Positions 1-6,374 of a stretch of DNA of 14,832 bases are shown here, piece after piece. The stretch is from GCA-2747515 sp964427825 (GTDB lineage Bacteria; Patescibacteriota; Minisyncoccia; Moranbacterales; GCA-2747515), in assembly GCA_964427825.1 (NCBI GenBank), contig CAYRUU010000022.1, positions 1 to 14,832 of the forward strand. The letters are read 5' to 3'. A program made the position numbers and the translations under genes. Every line of letters starts with the position of its first letter. Within the stretch, counting starts at the first letter, position 1. A model generated the notes under the pieces. That model was not told the origin of the DNA. It did no database searches and saw nothing but the letters and a program-made list of their open reading frames with translations.

Positions 1-629
<629 letters not shown>

Positions 630-771
630 CTAGGGAGATAAGGTGACGAGAGTTGATGGTCAACATCAGGTTCTCAAAACCCATTAAGGTCGTTTGCACA
701 TCTTTTAGTGTGCAATCGCGGCTCATGATAGACGTATAGGACTAACCGCAAAAGATAGTGAATAAAAATAC

Positions 772-812
772 ATAACAAAGAGCACGTGCTTTTTGTTATT
801 TGTTTTTGTTCA
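772..812 (+). terminator. Palindromic hairpin with U-rich tail after 16S (possible rRNA terminator)
   Basis: ATAACAAAGAGCAC (772-785) is followed directly by GTGCTTTTTGTTAT (786-799). The two arms pair along 14 positions with a single G-U, and a T-rich stretch (TTGTTTTTGTT) follows. About 140 nt after the 16S end, this could terminate the 16S transcript instead of letting it continue into a 23S gene. The absence of a separate loop makes it an unusual terminator, and it could also be a protein-binding palindrome. Confidence 0.5.
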
Positions 813-1127
813 TTAGAAATTTTTAAAGAAAAACATCCAAAAAAATGGTCGGTGACGATCAATCACCATACCGGTGAAGTGCTTTTTGATCGCCATGGCT
901 TGCAGGTTCGCCTTAATGCCAAGCCAACCGAGCAACCAACAGAAGAGGAAAAAGTGTTGGCAACAATACTTTTCCAACTCTTACTTTTGGTTCATACTGG
1001 AGCTGACACTGCATCGATCCAGTTGGAGTATGCAGTGGACGAAGAAATGGGAAAATTTCTTCTCAGCCATGTTATCACGGCACGACCGACAGTGCTAGAA
1101 ATTCCTCCCTCGCGGGTGGATCTCTAG
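786..1127 (+). CDS. Small hypothetical protein between 16S and tRNA-Gly
   Basis: The frame is open for up to 113 codons and ends in TAG at 1125-1127. I do not recognise the family. The middle and C-terminal parts look protein-like (segments TINHHTGEVLFD and GADTASIQLEYAVDEEMGKF, with alternating charged and hydrophobic residues). The first 20 residues are odd: the GTG at 786 lies exactly in the centre of the 772-799 palindrome, so this N-terminus may not be translated. The alternative start GTG 849 gives about 92 residues. No Shine-Dalgarno is seen before either start. It sits where a 23S rRNA would normally begin. It could be a short real gene or a chance open frame. Confidence 0.4.
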   Translation: MLFVICFCSLEIFKEKHPKKWSVTINHHTGEVLFDRHGLQVRLNAKPTEQPTEEEKVLATILFQLLLLVHTGADTASIQLEYAVDEEMGKFLLSHVITARPTVLEIPPSRVDL

Positions 1128-1149
1128 CTCTAGAGTCAATAAATAGAGA

Positions 1150-1225
1150 GCGCACGTAACTCAGTTGGGAGAGTGCCTGTTTGCCAAGCAGGCTTGCGCG
1201 GGTTCGAATCCCGTCGTGCGCTCCA
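1150..1225 (+). tRNA. tRNA-Gly (anticodon GCC)
   Basis: A complete 76-nt cloverleaf: acceptor GCGCACG/CGTGCGC (1150-1156 with 1215-1221), D-arm ACTC/GAGT, anticodon arm CCTGT/GCAGG with loop TTGCCAA (anticodon GCC at 1183-1185), a 5-nt variable loop, and T-arm GCGGG/CCCGT around TTCGAAT. The discriminator base is U, as usual for tRNA-Gly, and the 3' CCA is encoded (1223-1225). A terminator follows within 30 nt. Confidence 0.97.
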
Positions 1226-1251
1226 GCACAGTGTCGCATAAAGAATGACAT

Positions 1252-1287
1252 AACCGGTTCGTTTTTGTACAAACGATCCGGTTTTTT
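1252..1287 (+). terminator. Rho-independent terminator after tRNA-Gly
   Basis: AACCGGTTCGTTT (1252-1264) pairs with AAACGATCCGGTT (1271-1283) with one mismatch around a TTGTAC loop, followed by a run of T. It closes the tRNA-Gly transcript. Confidence 0.88.
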
Positions 1288-1380
1288 GTTGGAGAGCATG
1301 AAGTATGACAACACAATAAATCGGTTTTGGTTCCCATCTTCTGGCGCGGGCTCCACCCATTTTTCCGTGTATAGTATGGA

Positions 1381-1573
1381 CGAAAAATAGACGCTATTTT
1401 TTCGCAAGAAAAGCATGGATTAGGTCCGGAGAACTGAACCGACGGAATGCGTCAGCGATGATTGACGGTGGGGATGAAAGGTGGTAGAGTGGATGTAGTA
1501 GATCAGCCCATGGGAGGTTGATTTTTTGTTCCTTACTACATTACACCTTTCTTGGTTACATCTGAGATGGGTG
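1381..1573 (+). ncRNA. Unassigned structured region, possible non-coding RNA or leader
   Basis: No convincing coding frame covers 1288-1800. This part contains several hairpins: CGAAAAATAG (1381-1390) with CTATTTTTTCG (about 1394-1404, one bulge), GACG/CGTC near 1441-1453, and a nested set. In the nested set GAAAGGTG (1476-1483) pairs with CACCTTTC (1544-1551), ATGTAGTA (1493-1500) with TACTACAT (1534-1541), and ATCAGCC (1502-1508) with GGTTGAT (1516-1522) before a T-run. A strong terminator follows at 1574. I looked for SRP, RNase P, tmRNA and T-box signatures and saw none. It could be an unidentified small RNA, or an attenuator-like leader for truB. The 5' boundary is a guess. Confidence 0.35.
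1502..1528 (+). terminator. Terminator-like hairpin inside the structured region
   Basis: ATCAGCC (1502-1508) and GGTTGAT (1516-1522) form a 7-bp stem with one G-U around a 7-nt loop, followed by TTTTT. It is nested inside a longer 8-bp pairing (1493-1500 with 1534-1541), so termination could be conditional. That is inference from base pairing only. Confidence 0.4.
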
Positions 1574-1612
1574 AAACGGCAGGCGCTGGTTCGTGCATGC
1601 CGTTTTTCTTTT
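1574..1612 (+). terminator. Rho-independent terminator upstream of truB
   Basis: AAACGGCA (1574-1581) pairs with TGCCGTTT (1598-1605). The stem continues inward as GCGC/GTGC with one G-U around TGGTTC, and a T-rich tract follows. It ends whatever is transcribed from 1288-1573 and separates it from truB. Confidence 0.8.
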
Positions 1613-1638
1613 GTGCTGGTGATTGTGAAAAATAGTAT
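1611..1638 (+). promoter_or_regulatory. Weak candidate sigma70-type promoter for truB
   Basis: TTGTGC (1611-1616) and TAGTAT (1633-1638) are spaced by 16 nt, directly after the terminator and about 160 nt before the truB start. The match is only moderate. Nothing else convincing was seen in 1640-1800. Confidence 0.3.
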
Positions 1639-1800
1639 ATATGGTGGTGACAAGCGAACTGTTGTGGTGTAGGATGTGGAGAGAAATGCGCTGGATAGTG
1701 TACATAGCATATGGCGACCACGAAATCTGAAAAAAGGACCACGTGGCAAGCTTGGTGATTTTGCTTTTGAAAAAGAATTAAGTCGGAGTGAGTACTGTTT

Positions 1801-2538
1801 ATGTGTATGGAAAAAACGGCAACGATGGAAGGTATTTATGTTATTGACAAGCCACTTGGAATGAGTTCGCAGCAGGCTGTGGCGCGAGTGAAACGATGGG
1901 TGCGCGTATGCGGCGGTGTGCAGCAGATCAAAGTGGGACACGGCGGAACGCTGGATCCGTTGGCGACGGGTGTGCTTGTGATTGCTGTTGGGCGGGCATA
2001 TACTAAAACACTGGACGCAGTCATGGGCGCGCAAAAGGCGTATGAGACCGTGGTGCGATTGGGACAGACGAGTACGACGGATGATGAAGAGGGAGAGAAG
2101 ACGATGCACGACGTGATACAGGTGCCGACGGACAATCAGGTGCGACATGCTGTAGCGCGGTTTGTGGGACATATCACCCAAACGCCGCCAGTGTACAGTG
2201 CGATCAAGGTGAACGGTGTGGCAGCGTATAAACGCGTGCGTCGCGGGCAAGATGTGACGCTACAGCCACGGATAGTACGCATTGATGCGATTGACGTGAT
2301 CGCCTATGCGTATCCCGATCTCCATTTGCACGTGACATGCGGCAAGGGCACCTACATTCGTGCACTGGCGCGCGATCTTGGCGACGCATTGGGCACAGGC
2401 GCCTACATGGCGGAGCTACGTCGTACGCGTGTGGGATGCTATCACATCGTCGATGCGCAGACACTGGACGATTTTGACGCCGAAGCGTGCTATAATGAGA
2501 CGCAACGGACGATGACAGTGCGGAAAAGTGACACATAA
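1801..2538 (+). CDS. truB: tRNA pseudouridine(55) synthase TruB
   Basis: TruB isomerises U55 in the T-loop of tRNAs to pseudouridine. The 245-residue product has the N-terminal GIYVIDKPLGMSS motif (residues 11-23), the catalytic loop GHGGTLDPLATGVL with the nucleophile Asp52, the YSAIKVNGVAAYKRVRRG block, and the GKGTYIRALARDLG motif near the C-terminus. It is shorter than the usual roughly 300 residues because the C-terminal PUA-type domain is absent, which fits reduced CPR proteins. ATG 1801 is chosen for its length and the upstream GGAG (1785-1788); ATG 1807 or 1825 are possible, the latter still leaving the GIYVIDKP motif intact. It probably begins a short + strand cluster with the next two genes. 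Confidence 0.95.
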   Translation: MCMEKTATMEGIYVIDKPLGMSSQQAVARVKRWVRVCGGVQQIKVGHGGTLDPLATGVLVIAVGRAYTKTLDAVMGAQKAYETVVRLGQTSTTDDEEGEKTMHDVIQVPTDNQVRHAVARFVGHITQTPPVYSAIKVNGVAAYKRVRRGQDVTLQPRIVRIDAIDVIAYAYPDLHLHVTCGKGTYIRALARDLGDALGTGAYMAELRRTRVGCYHIVDAQTLDDFDAEACYNETQRTMTVRKSDT

Positions 2539-2545
2539 CCATATT

Positions 2546-2767
2546 ATGCATAGGGAAAAGCAATTTTTGCTGCAAAGACAGCGAAAAGGGGGAAAGGCGA
2601 CCAAAGACACCCTCTTTGTCGTCATCATCAATCGTGAGAGACAAGAGCATCCCGATGTCACCTTTATTGCCATTAGTCATGACAATGAGGTTTTTAACAA
2701 GGATTTTACCAAAACGATACGCGTGAAGATGCATGATGGACGTATTGCCGAGGCAGTGGCGGCATAA
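2546..2767 (+). CDS. Small basic hypothetical protein
   Basis: A 73-residue frame from ATG 2546, only 7 nt after the truB stop. A GTG at 2528 would extend it by six codons and overlap truB by 11 nt. I do not recognise the family. The N-terminal third is very basic (REKQFLLQRQRKGGKATKD), followed by a likely beta-rich segment (TLFVVIINRE, VTFIAISHDNEVF, TIRVKMHDGRIAEAV), so a nucleic-acid or ribosome-associated role is conceivable but unproven. It has no Shine-Dalgarno and sits tightly between truB and a glycosyltransferase, so translational coupling to truB is possible. Confidence 0.55.
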   Translation: MHREKQFLLQRQRKGGKATKDTLFVVIINRERQEHPDVTFIAISHDNEVFNKDFTKTIRVKMHDGRIAEAVAA

Positions 2768-2786
2768 CATGTAACATACAGTATCT

Positions 2787-3953
2787 ATGACAATGCGGAT
2801 CGGTATACATACGCGCTATATGGAGCATGCGCGGATTGACGGGACGGCGGTCTATGTGCACAACATCGTGCGGCGGTTACCGGCGCTCTTTGCGGATGCG
2901 CACTTGCGTCACTATCACACGGATGCTTATCATCCGGAGTTGCCGATGTCGGCAGCAGACAATGTTGCCGATGTGTGTTTGCCACGCGTGCCGCTGTGGA
3001 CACAGACAGCATTTACCGCGGCACTGTGGCGCGACAAGTGCGATGTCGCGTGGTTACCCATGCATACCCTGCCTTATATCAGGCGGCGCGCCATGCGCAC
3101 TGTCGTCACCATCCACGATCTCGCTTTCAAAATCTATCCCGAAACATTTCCCGCGCGCGATGTGTTTTTTCTCAACCTCCTCACGGACTATGCGGCGATG
3201 CATGCTGATGTGCTCATCGCTGTGTCGGAAGCGACAAAGCGTGACATTATGCGGTTCTATCCGTCGGTGCGCAGTGAGCGTATTCATGTGGTGCATCACG
3301 GGTTTGATCCGTCGTTGTGGCACAAGTCACAGACGGACGACGCGCAGCGTTCCGTACGCGACGCATACGGCGTGCAGGATGTGCCATATATCATCCACGT
3401 CGGCGCAGTGCAACCACGCAAAAATCTGACACTTGCGGTGGACGCGCTACCGATGATCAGAGAGGTGATGCCCGATGCACACCTGGTGCTTGTTGGTGGT
3501 GACGGGTGGAAGGCGGAAGGCATTCACGCGCACATCGCGCAAAGTCCTGTGCGCGATGCCATTCGTGTGACGGGCAATATTCCGTTTGACGATGTGGTGG
3601 CGCTGGTACGGGGCGCACGTGCTGGTGTGATGCCATCGTTATATGAGGGGTTTGGTATTTTTGGACTGGAATGTTTTGCCGCGGGTGTGCCGCTTGTGGT
3701 GGCACGGGCGTCGTGTTTGCCGGAGGTGTATGGTGATGCGGCGATGTATTTTGATCCGCATGATGCAAAGACGTGTGCCGTGGCGCTGGTGCGGGTATGT
3801 ACGGATGCGGCGCTGCGTGACACGTTGGTGCGTAAGGGTGCGGCGCGCGCGCAAATGTTCACGTGGGACAAAAGTGCCGCAGCAACGGCACGCATACTGC
3901 GATCGGCGGCGCGGTTGCATTTGTCGCAAAAAAATGGTTTGATGACAGTATGA
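2787..3953 (+). CDS. Glycosyltransferase, GT4 / group 1 family
   Basis: A 388-residue GT-B fold enzyme predicted to transfer a sugar from a nucleotide-sugar donor to a cell-surface glycan or lipid. The N-terminal acceptor domain opens with MRIGIHTRY and contains the TIHDLAF motif (residues 108-114). The C-terminal domain starts around residue 201 with YIIHVGAVQPRKNL, then LVLVGGDGW, and has the GT4 signature SLYEGFGIFGLECFAAGVPL with the two glutamates (287 and 295) of the E-x7-E motif. No membrane segment is seen. Donor and acceptor cannot be inferred. ATG 2787 is used; ATG 2793 is equally good and neither has a Shine-Dalgarno. The last dozen residues (LHLSQKNGLMTV) lie where base composition becomes A+T-rich and the stop overlaps the next gene's start. 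Confidence 0.95.
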   Translation: MTMRIGIHTRYMEHARIDGTAVYVHNIVRRLPALFADAHLRHYHTDAYHPELPMSAADNVADVCLPRVPLWTQTAFTAALWRDKCDVAWLPMHTLPYIRRRAMRTVVTIHDLAFKIYPETFPARDVFFLNLLTDYAAMHADVLIAVSEATKRDIMRFYPSVRSERIHVVHHGFDPSLWHKSQTDDAQRSVRDAYGVQDVPYIIHVGAVQPRKNLTLAVDALPMIREVMPDAHLVLVGGDGWKAEGIHAHIAQSPVRDAIRVTGNIPFDDVVALVRGARAGVMPSLYEGFGIFGLECFAAGVPLVVARASCLPEVYGDAAMYFDPHDAKTCAVALVRVCTDAALRDTLVRKGAARAQMFTWDKSAAATARILRSAARLHLSQKNGLMTV

Positions 3954-5023
3954 CAGTCAAAACATCCTCCAACAGAAACCTCCACAAGGCAAACCGTGCA
4001 AAGAAAGATGAGTTTTACACGCAGCTTGTGGACATTGAAAACGAATTGCGCCACTATAAATCGCAATTCTACGGCAAAGTTGTCTATTGCAACTGCGATG
4101 ACCCTTTTGAAAGCAATTTTTTCAAATACTTTGCTTCCAATTTCAACATGCTCAAACTTAAAAAACTCATCGCCACGAGTTATACAAAATCACCGATTGT
4201 CGGTGGGCAATTGCAGCTTTTCCATATTGAAGGACTGAAGCCGGACGGTAAACAACCATTTAAGATAGAGATTACAAAGGTTTCTGACGTCAATGCTGAT
4301 GGTGCGGTGGATTTGGTTGATGTGGAACACCTTTTGAAACACGATGCCAATGTCTCTGCACCGCTCAGGGGCGATGGCGACTTTCGCAGCGAGGAGTGCA
4401 TTGCACTTTTGAAACAGGCGGACATCGTTGTCACCAACCCGCCGTTTTCACTCTTCCGCGAATATGTGGCGCAGCTTGTTGAGTATGACAAGAAGTTTTT
4501 GATTATTGGAAATGTTAACGCTATTACTTATAAAGAATGTTTTAAATTGATCAAGGATAACAAGATGTGGCTCGGTGCAAGTATTCATAGTGGTGATCGA
4601 GAGTTCCGCGTCCCTGATACTTATCCGCTCAATGCAGCTGGTTCGCGTATTGATAGTGATGGTAATAAATATATTCGTGTCAAAGGTGTGCGATGGTTTA
4701 CAAATATGGATTATGAAGAACGGCATCAAGACCTTGTGTTATACAAAAAATATACGCCAAAGGAGTATCCTACGTACGATAATTATGATGCAATTGAAGT
4801 GGGAAAAACGGCTGATATTCCCATGGATTATAAAGGAGTAATGGGCGTGCCAATTACGTTTTTAGATAAATACAATCCGGAACAATTTAAAATTCTTGAT
4901 CTAAACCCACATTTTTTTACAATTGTGGAGAAAGGGCTACCAAAGCCTTCCCAACTGAAAATCGCCGGACGCAAAGATCCTTATGCGCGGATTTTATTAA
5001 AAAATAAGAAAGTAAAACAGTGA
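3950..5023 (+). CDS. EcoRI-type adenine-specific DNA methyltransferase
   Basis: A 357-residue homologue of the M.EcoRI family (N6-adenine methylation with S-adenosylmethionine). Family-like blocks are DEFYTQLVDIENEL (residues 20-33), KVVYCNCDDP (43-52), NFFKYFA (56-62), GDGDFRS (141-147), the catalytic NPPF (163-166) in DIVVTNPPFSLFREY, KKFLIIGNVNAITYKE, and GVMGVPITFLDKYNPEQF. The resemblance to M.EcoRI runs along most of the protein, so GAATTC is a reasonable but untested target. The start ATG 3950 overlaps the glycosyltransferase stop (ATGA); the frame is open upstream to 3863, but that stretch is inside the glycosyltransferase and lacks family similarity. The gene is visibly more A+T-rich than its neighbours, suggesting transfer. 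The next gene is a DUF262-HNH nuclease, the likely partner. Confidence 0.96.
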   Translation: MTVKTSSNRNLHKANRAKKDEFYTQLVDIENELRHYKSQFYGKVVYCNCDDPFESNFFKYFASNFNMLKLKKLIATSYTKSPIVGGQLQLFHIEGLKPDGKQPFKIEITKVSDVNADGAVDLVDVEHLLKHDANVSAPLRGDGDFRSEECIALLKQADIVVTNPPFSLFREYVAQLVEYDKKFLIIGNVNAITYKECFKLIKDNKMWLGASIHSGDREFRVPDTYPLNAAGSRIDSDGNKYIRVKGVRWFTNMDYEERHQDLVLYKKYTPKEYPTYDNYDAIEVGKTADIPMDYKGVMGVPITFLDKYNPEQFKILDLNPHFFTIVEKGLPKPSQLKIAGRKDPYARILLKNKKVKQ

Positions 5024-5118
5024 TGATTTGCGCTGGAGCGGGCTTGTAGCCCGGTCCACTAGCTCAAACACATGATCCGATTTACAAAATCGGACCGGCA
5101 AGAAAACAGTGATGATTT
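5014..5118 (+). repeat. 16-nt direct repeat bracketing a hairpin-rich insert
   Basis: AAAACAGTGATGATTT occurs at 5014-5029, spanning the methylase stop codon, and again identically at 5103-5118. The 73 nt between hold two hairpins: GGAGCGGGCT-TGT-AGCCCGGTCC (about 5035-5057, one mismatch) and TCCGATTT-ACA-AAATCGGA (about 5077-5095). In addition CCGGTCC after the first and GGACCGG after the second are exact complements. The layout resembles a REP or miniature inverted-repeat element flanked by a duplication, but no transposase is nearby. Confidence 0.6.
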
Positions 5119-5126
5119 TTCTTCGC

Positions 5127-5156
5127 TTGCGCAAAGTATGCAAAAAGTAGTATAAA
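5127..5156 (+). promoter_or_regulatory. Candidate promoter for the DUF262-HNH gene
   Basis: TTGCGC (5127-5132) and TATAAA (5151-5156) are spaced by 18 nt, about 55 nt before the nuclease start. A small hairpin, GGTTGC-GGG-GCAATC, lies in the presumed leader near 5170. If real, the nuclease has its own promoter separate from the methylase, as is common in restriction-modification pairs. Confidence 0.4.
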
Positions 5157-5211
5157 GAGGATAGGGCGGTTGCGGGGCAATCGTTGTCTTGTTTCATAAG
5201 TATAGATCACT

Positions 5212-6336
5212 ATGAAGATTGAGCTGCACAATATTACCGTGCGAGATGTAGTAGCGGGGTATAGGGACAGTGCCGAGGAGGGTGTGGTGGGCTATGGAGG
5301 AAAATTGGACATTCGTCCGAAATATCAGCGAGAATTTGTCTATACCGGCACACAGCGAGATGCTGTGATTGAAACGGTGAAAAACGGCTTTCCGTTAAAC
5401 GTGATGTATTGGGTGAAGACCGATCAGGGCAATTATGAAGTGCTGGACGGACAACAGCGTACCATCAGCATTGCGCAGTATGTGGAGGGGAATTTTTCGG
5501 TGGAATTCAATGGGCGGTTGGCGGGGTTTCACAATCTCACGGAAGAAGAGAAGCAGAGCATTCTGAATTATGAACTCATGGTCTATTTTTGCGAAGGGAC
5601 GGACAAGGAGAAATTGGATTGGTTTGAAATTGTCAATATTGCCGGTGAGAAGTTAACGGATCAAGAATTGCGCAACGCCGTCTATACCGGACCGTGGTTG
5701 TCGGACGCCAAGCTAAAATTTAGCAAGTCAAATTGCGCGGCATATTTGCTTGCCAATGATGGGGGTGGTTTGGTGACGGGTTCGCCGATACGTCAGGAGT
5801 ATTTGCAAACAGCGCTGGCGTGGATCAGCAATGCGGGGACGAAGCAAGATCGGATTAAGGAATACATGGCACAGCACCAGCATGATGCAAGCGCCGATGT
5901 GCTGTGGGAGTATTTTCAAAATGTCATTGCATGGGTGCGTGCGACATTCCCGCAGTATCGCAAAGAGATGAGGGCGGTAGCATGGGGACTGTTGTATAAT
6001 GCGTACAAGGATGTGGCCTATGATGCGGAACAATTAGAATCCGAGGTCCAACGGTTAATGAAAGATGAAGATGTGACCAAGAAGTCCGGTATTTATCCGT
6101 TTTTGTTGACAGGCAATGAGAAGTATTTGAGTATTCGCGCGTTTACCGACAATATGCGTCGCGAGGCGTATGAGCGGCAAGTAGGCGTGTGTCCGCTGTG
6201 TAGGGAAAAGAAAAGATGGGATTTTGCGGAAATGGAGGCGGATCACATCACACCATGGCACGAGGGTGGCAGGACGATTGCGACAAATTGCCAAATGCTG
6301 TGCAAGCCATGCAACCGAACAAAATCTGGATCATAG
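5212..6336 (+). CDS. DUF262 (ParB-like) and HNH endonuclease-domain protein
   Basis: A 374-residue two-domain protein. The N-terminal DUF262 domain has the RPKYQREFVYT block (residues 35-45), the GFPLNVMYW segment (59-67) and the DGQQR signature (79-83), which in GmrS/BrxU-type proteins belongs to a nucleotide-hydrolysing ParB/Srx-like site. The C-terminus is an HNH nuclease with zinc-binding CxxC (327 and 330), the EADHI core (Asp344-His345), GGRT, Asn359 and a second CxxCN (364-368). By analogy it would cleave DNA under control of the N-terminal domain, either as a defence nuclease or as the restriction partner of the upstream methylase. The start ATG has no Shine-Dalgarno. One GAATTC, the site of M.EcoRI, occurs inside this gene at 5503-5508. 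The domain call is firm; the pairing is inference. Confidence 0.92.
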   Translation: MKIELHNITVRDVVAGYRDSAEEGVVGYGGKLDIRPKYQREFVYTGTQRDAVIETVKNGFPLNVMYWVKTDQGNYEVLDGQQRTISIAQYVEGNFSVEFNGRLAGFHNLTEEEKQSILNYELMVYFCEGTDKEKLDWFEIVNIAGEKLTDQELRNAVYTGPWLSDAKLKFSKSNCAAYLLANDGGGLVTGSPIRQEYLQTALAWISNAGTKQDRIKEYMAQHQHDASADVLWEYFQNVIAWVRATFPQYRKEMRAVAWGLLYNAYKDVAYDAEQLESEVQRLMKDEDVTKKSGIYPFLLTGNEKYLSIRAFTDNMRREAYERQVGVCPLCREKKRWDFAEMEADHITPWHEGGRTIATNCQMLCKPCNRTKSGS

Positions 6337-6374
6337 AAAGCGAAACATTGTGTGCACTATAAAACAACACGTAT

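Noticed and set aside
1410..1500. T-box, glycine riboswitch or SRP RNA in the region before truB
   Set aside because: Only partial look-alikes (AGGTCCGG, GGTGGTA) without the full conserved cores.
1711..1758. 15-codon ATG frame (MATTKSEKRTTWQAW) as a possible leader peptide for truB
   Set aside because: No Shine-Dalgarno and no attenuator paired with it; tryptophan-rich end is likely chance.
1676..1864. 62-codon frame starting GTG 1676 and overlapping the truB start
   Set aside because: No recognisable family, runs 64 nt into truB in another frame, and has only a very close, weak AGGA upstream. Cannot be excluded but not supported.
1420..2250. Long minus-strand open frame (276 codons) opposite the structured region and truB
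   Set aside because: Its product is rich in His, Arg and Ser with no domain-like pattern, and it is antisense to the clear truB gene.
3863..3949. Longer methylase start at 3863
   Set aside because: This stretch encodes the glycosyltransferase C-terminus in another frame and adds residues not like the EcoRI-methylase family; ATG 3950 gives the family-like N-terminus.
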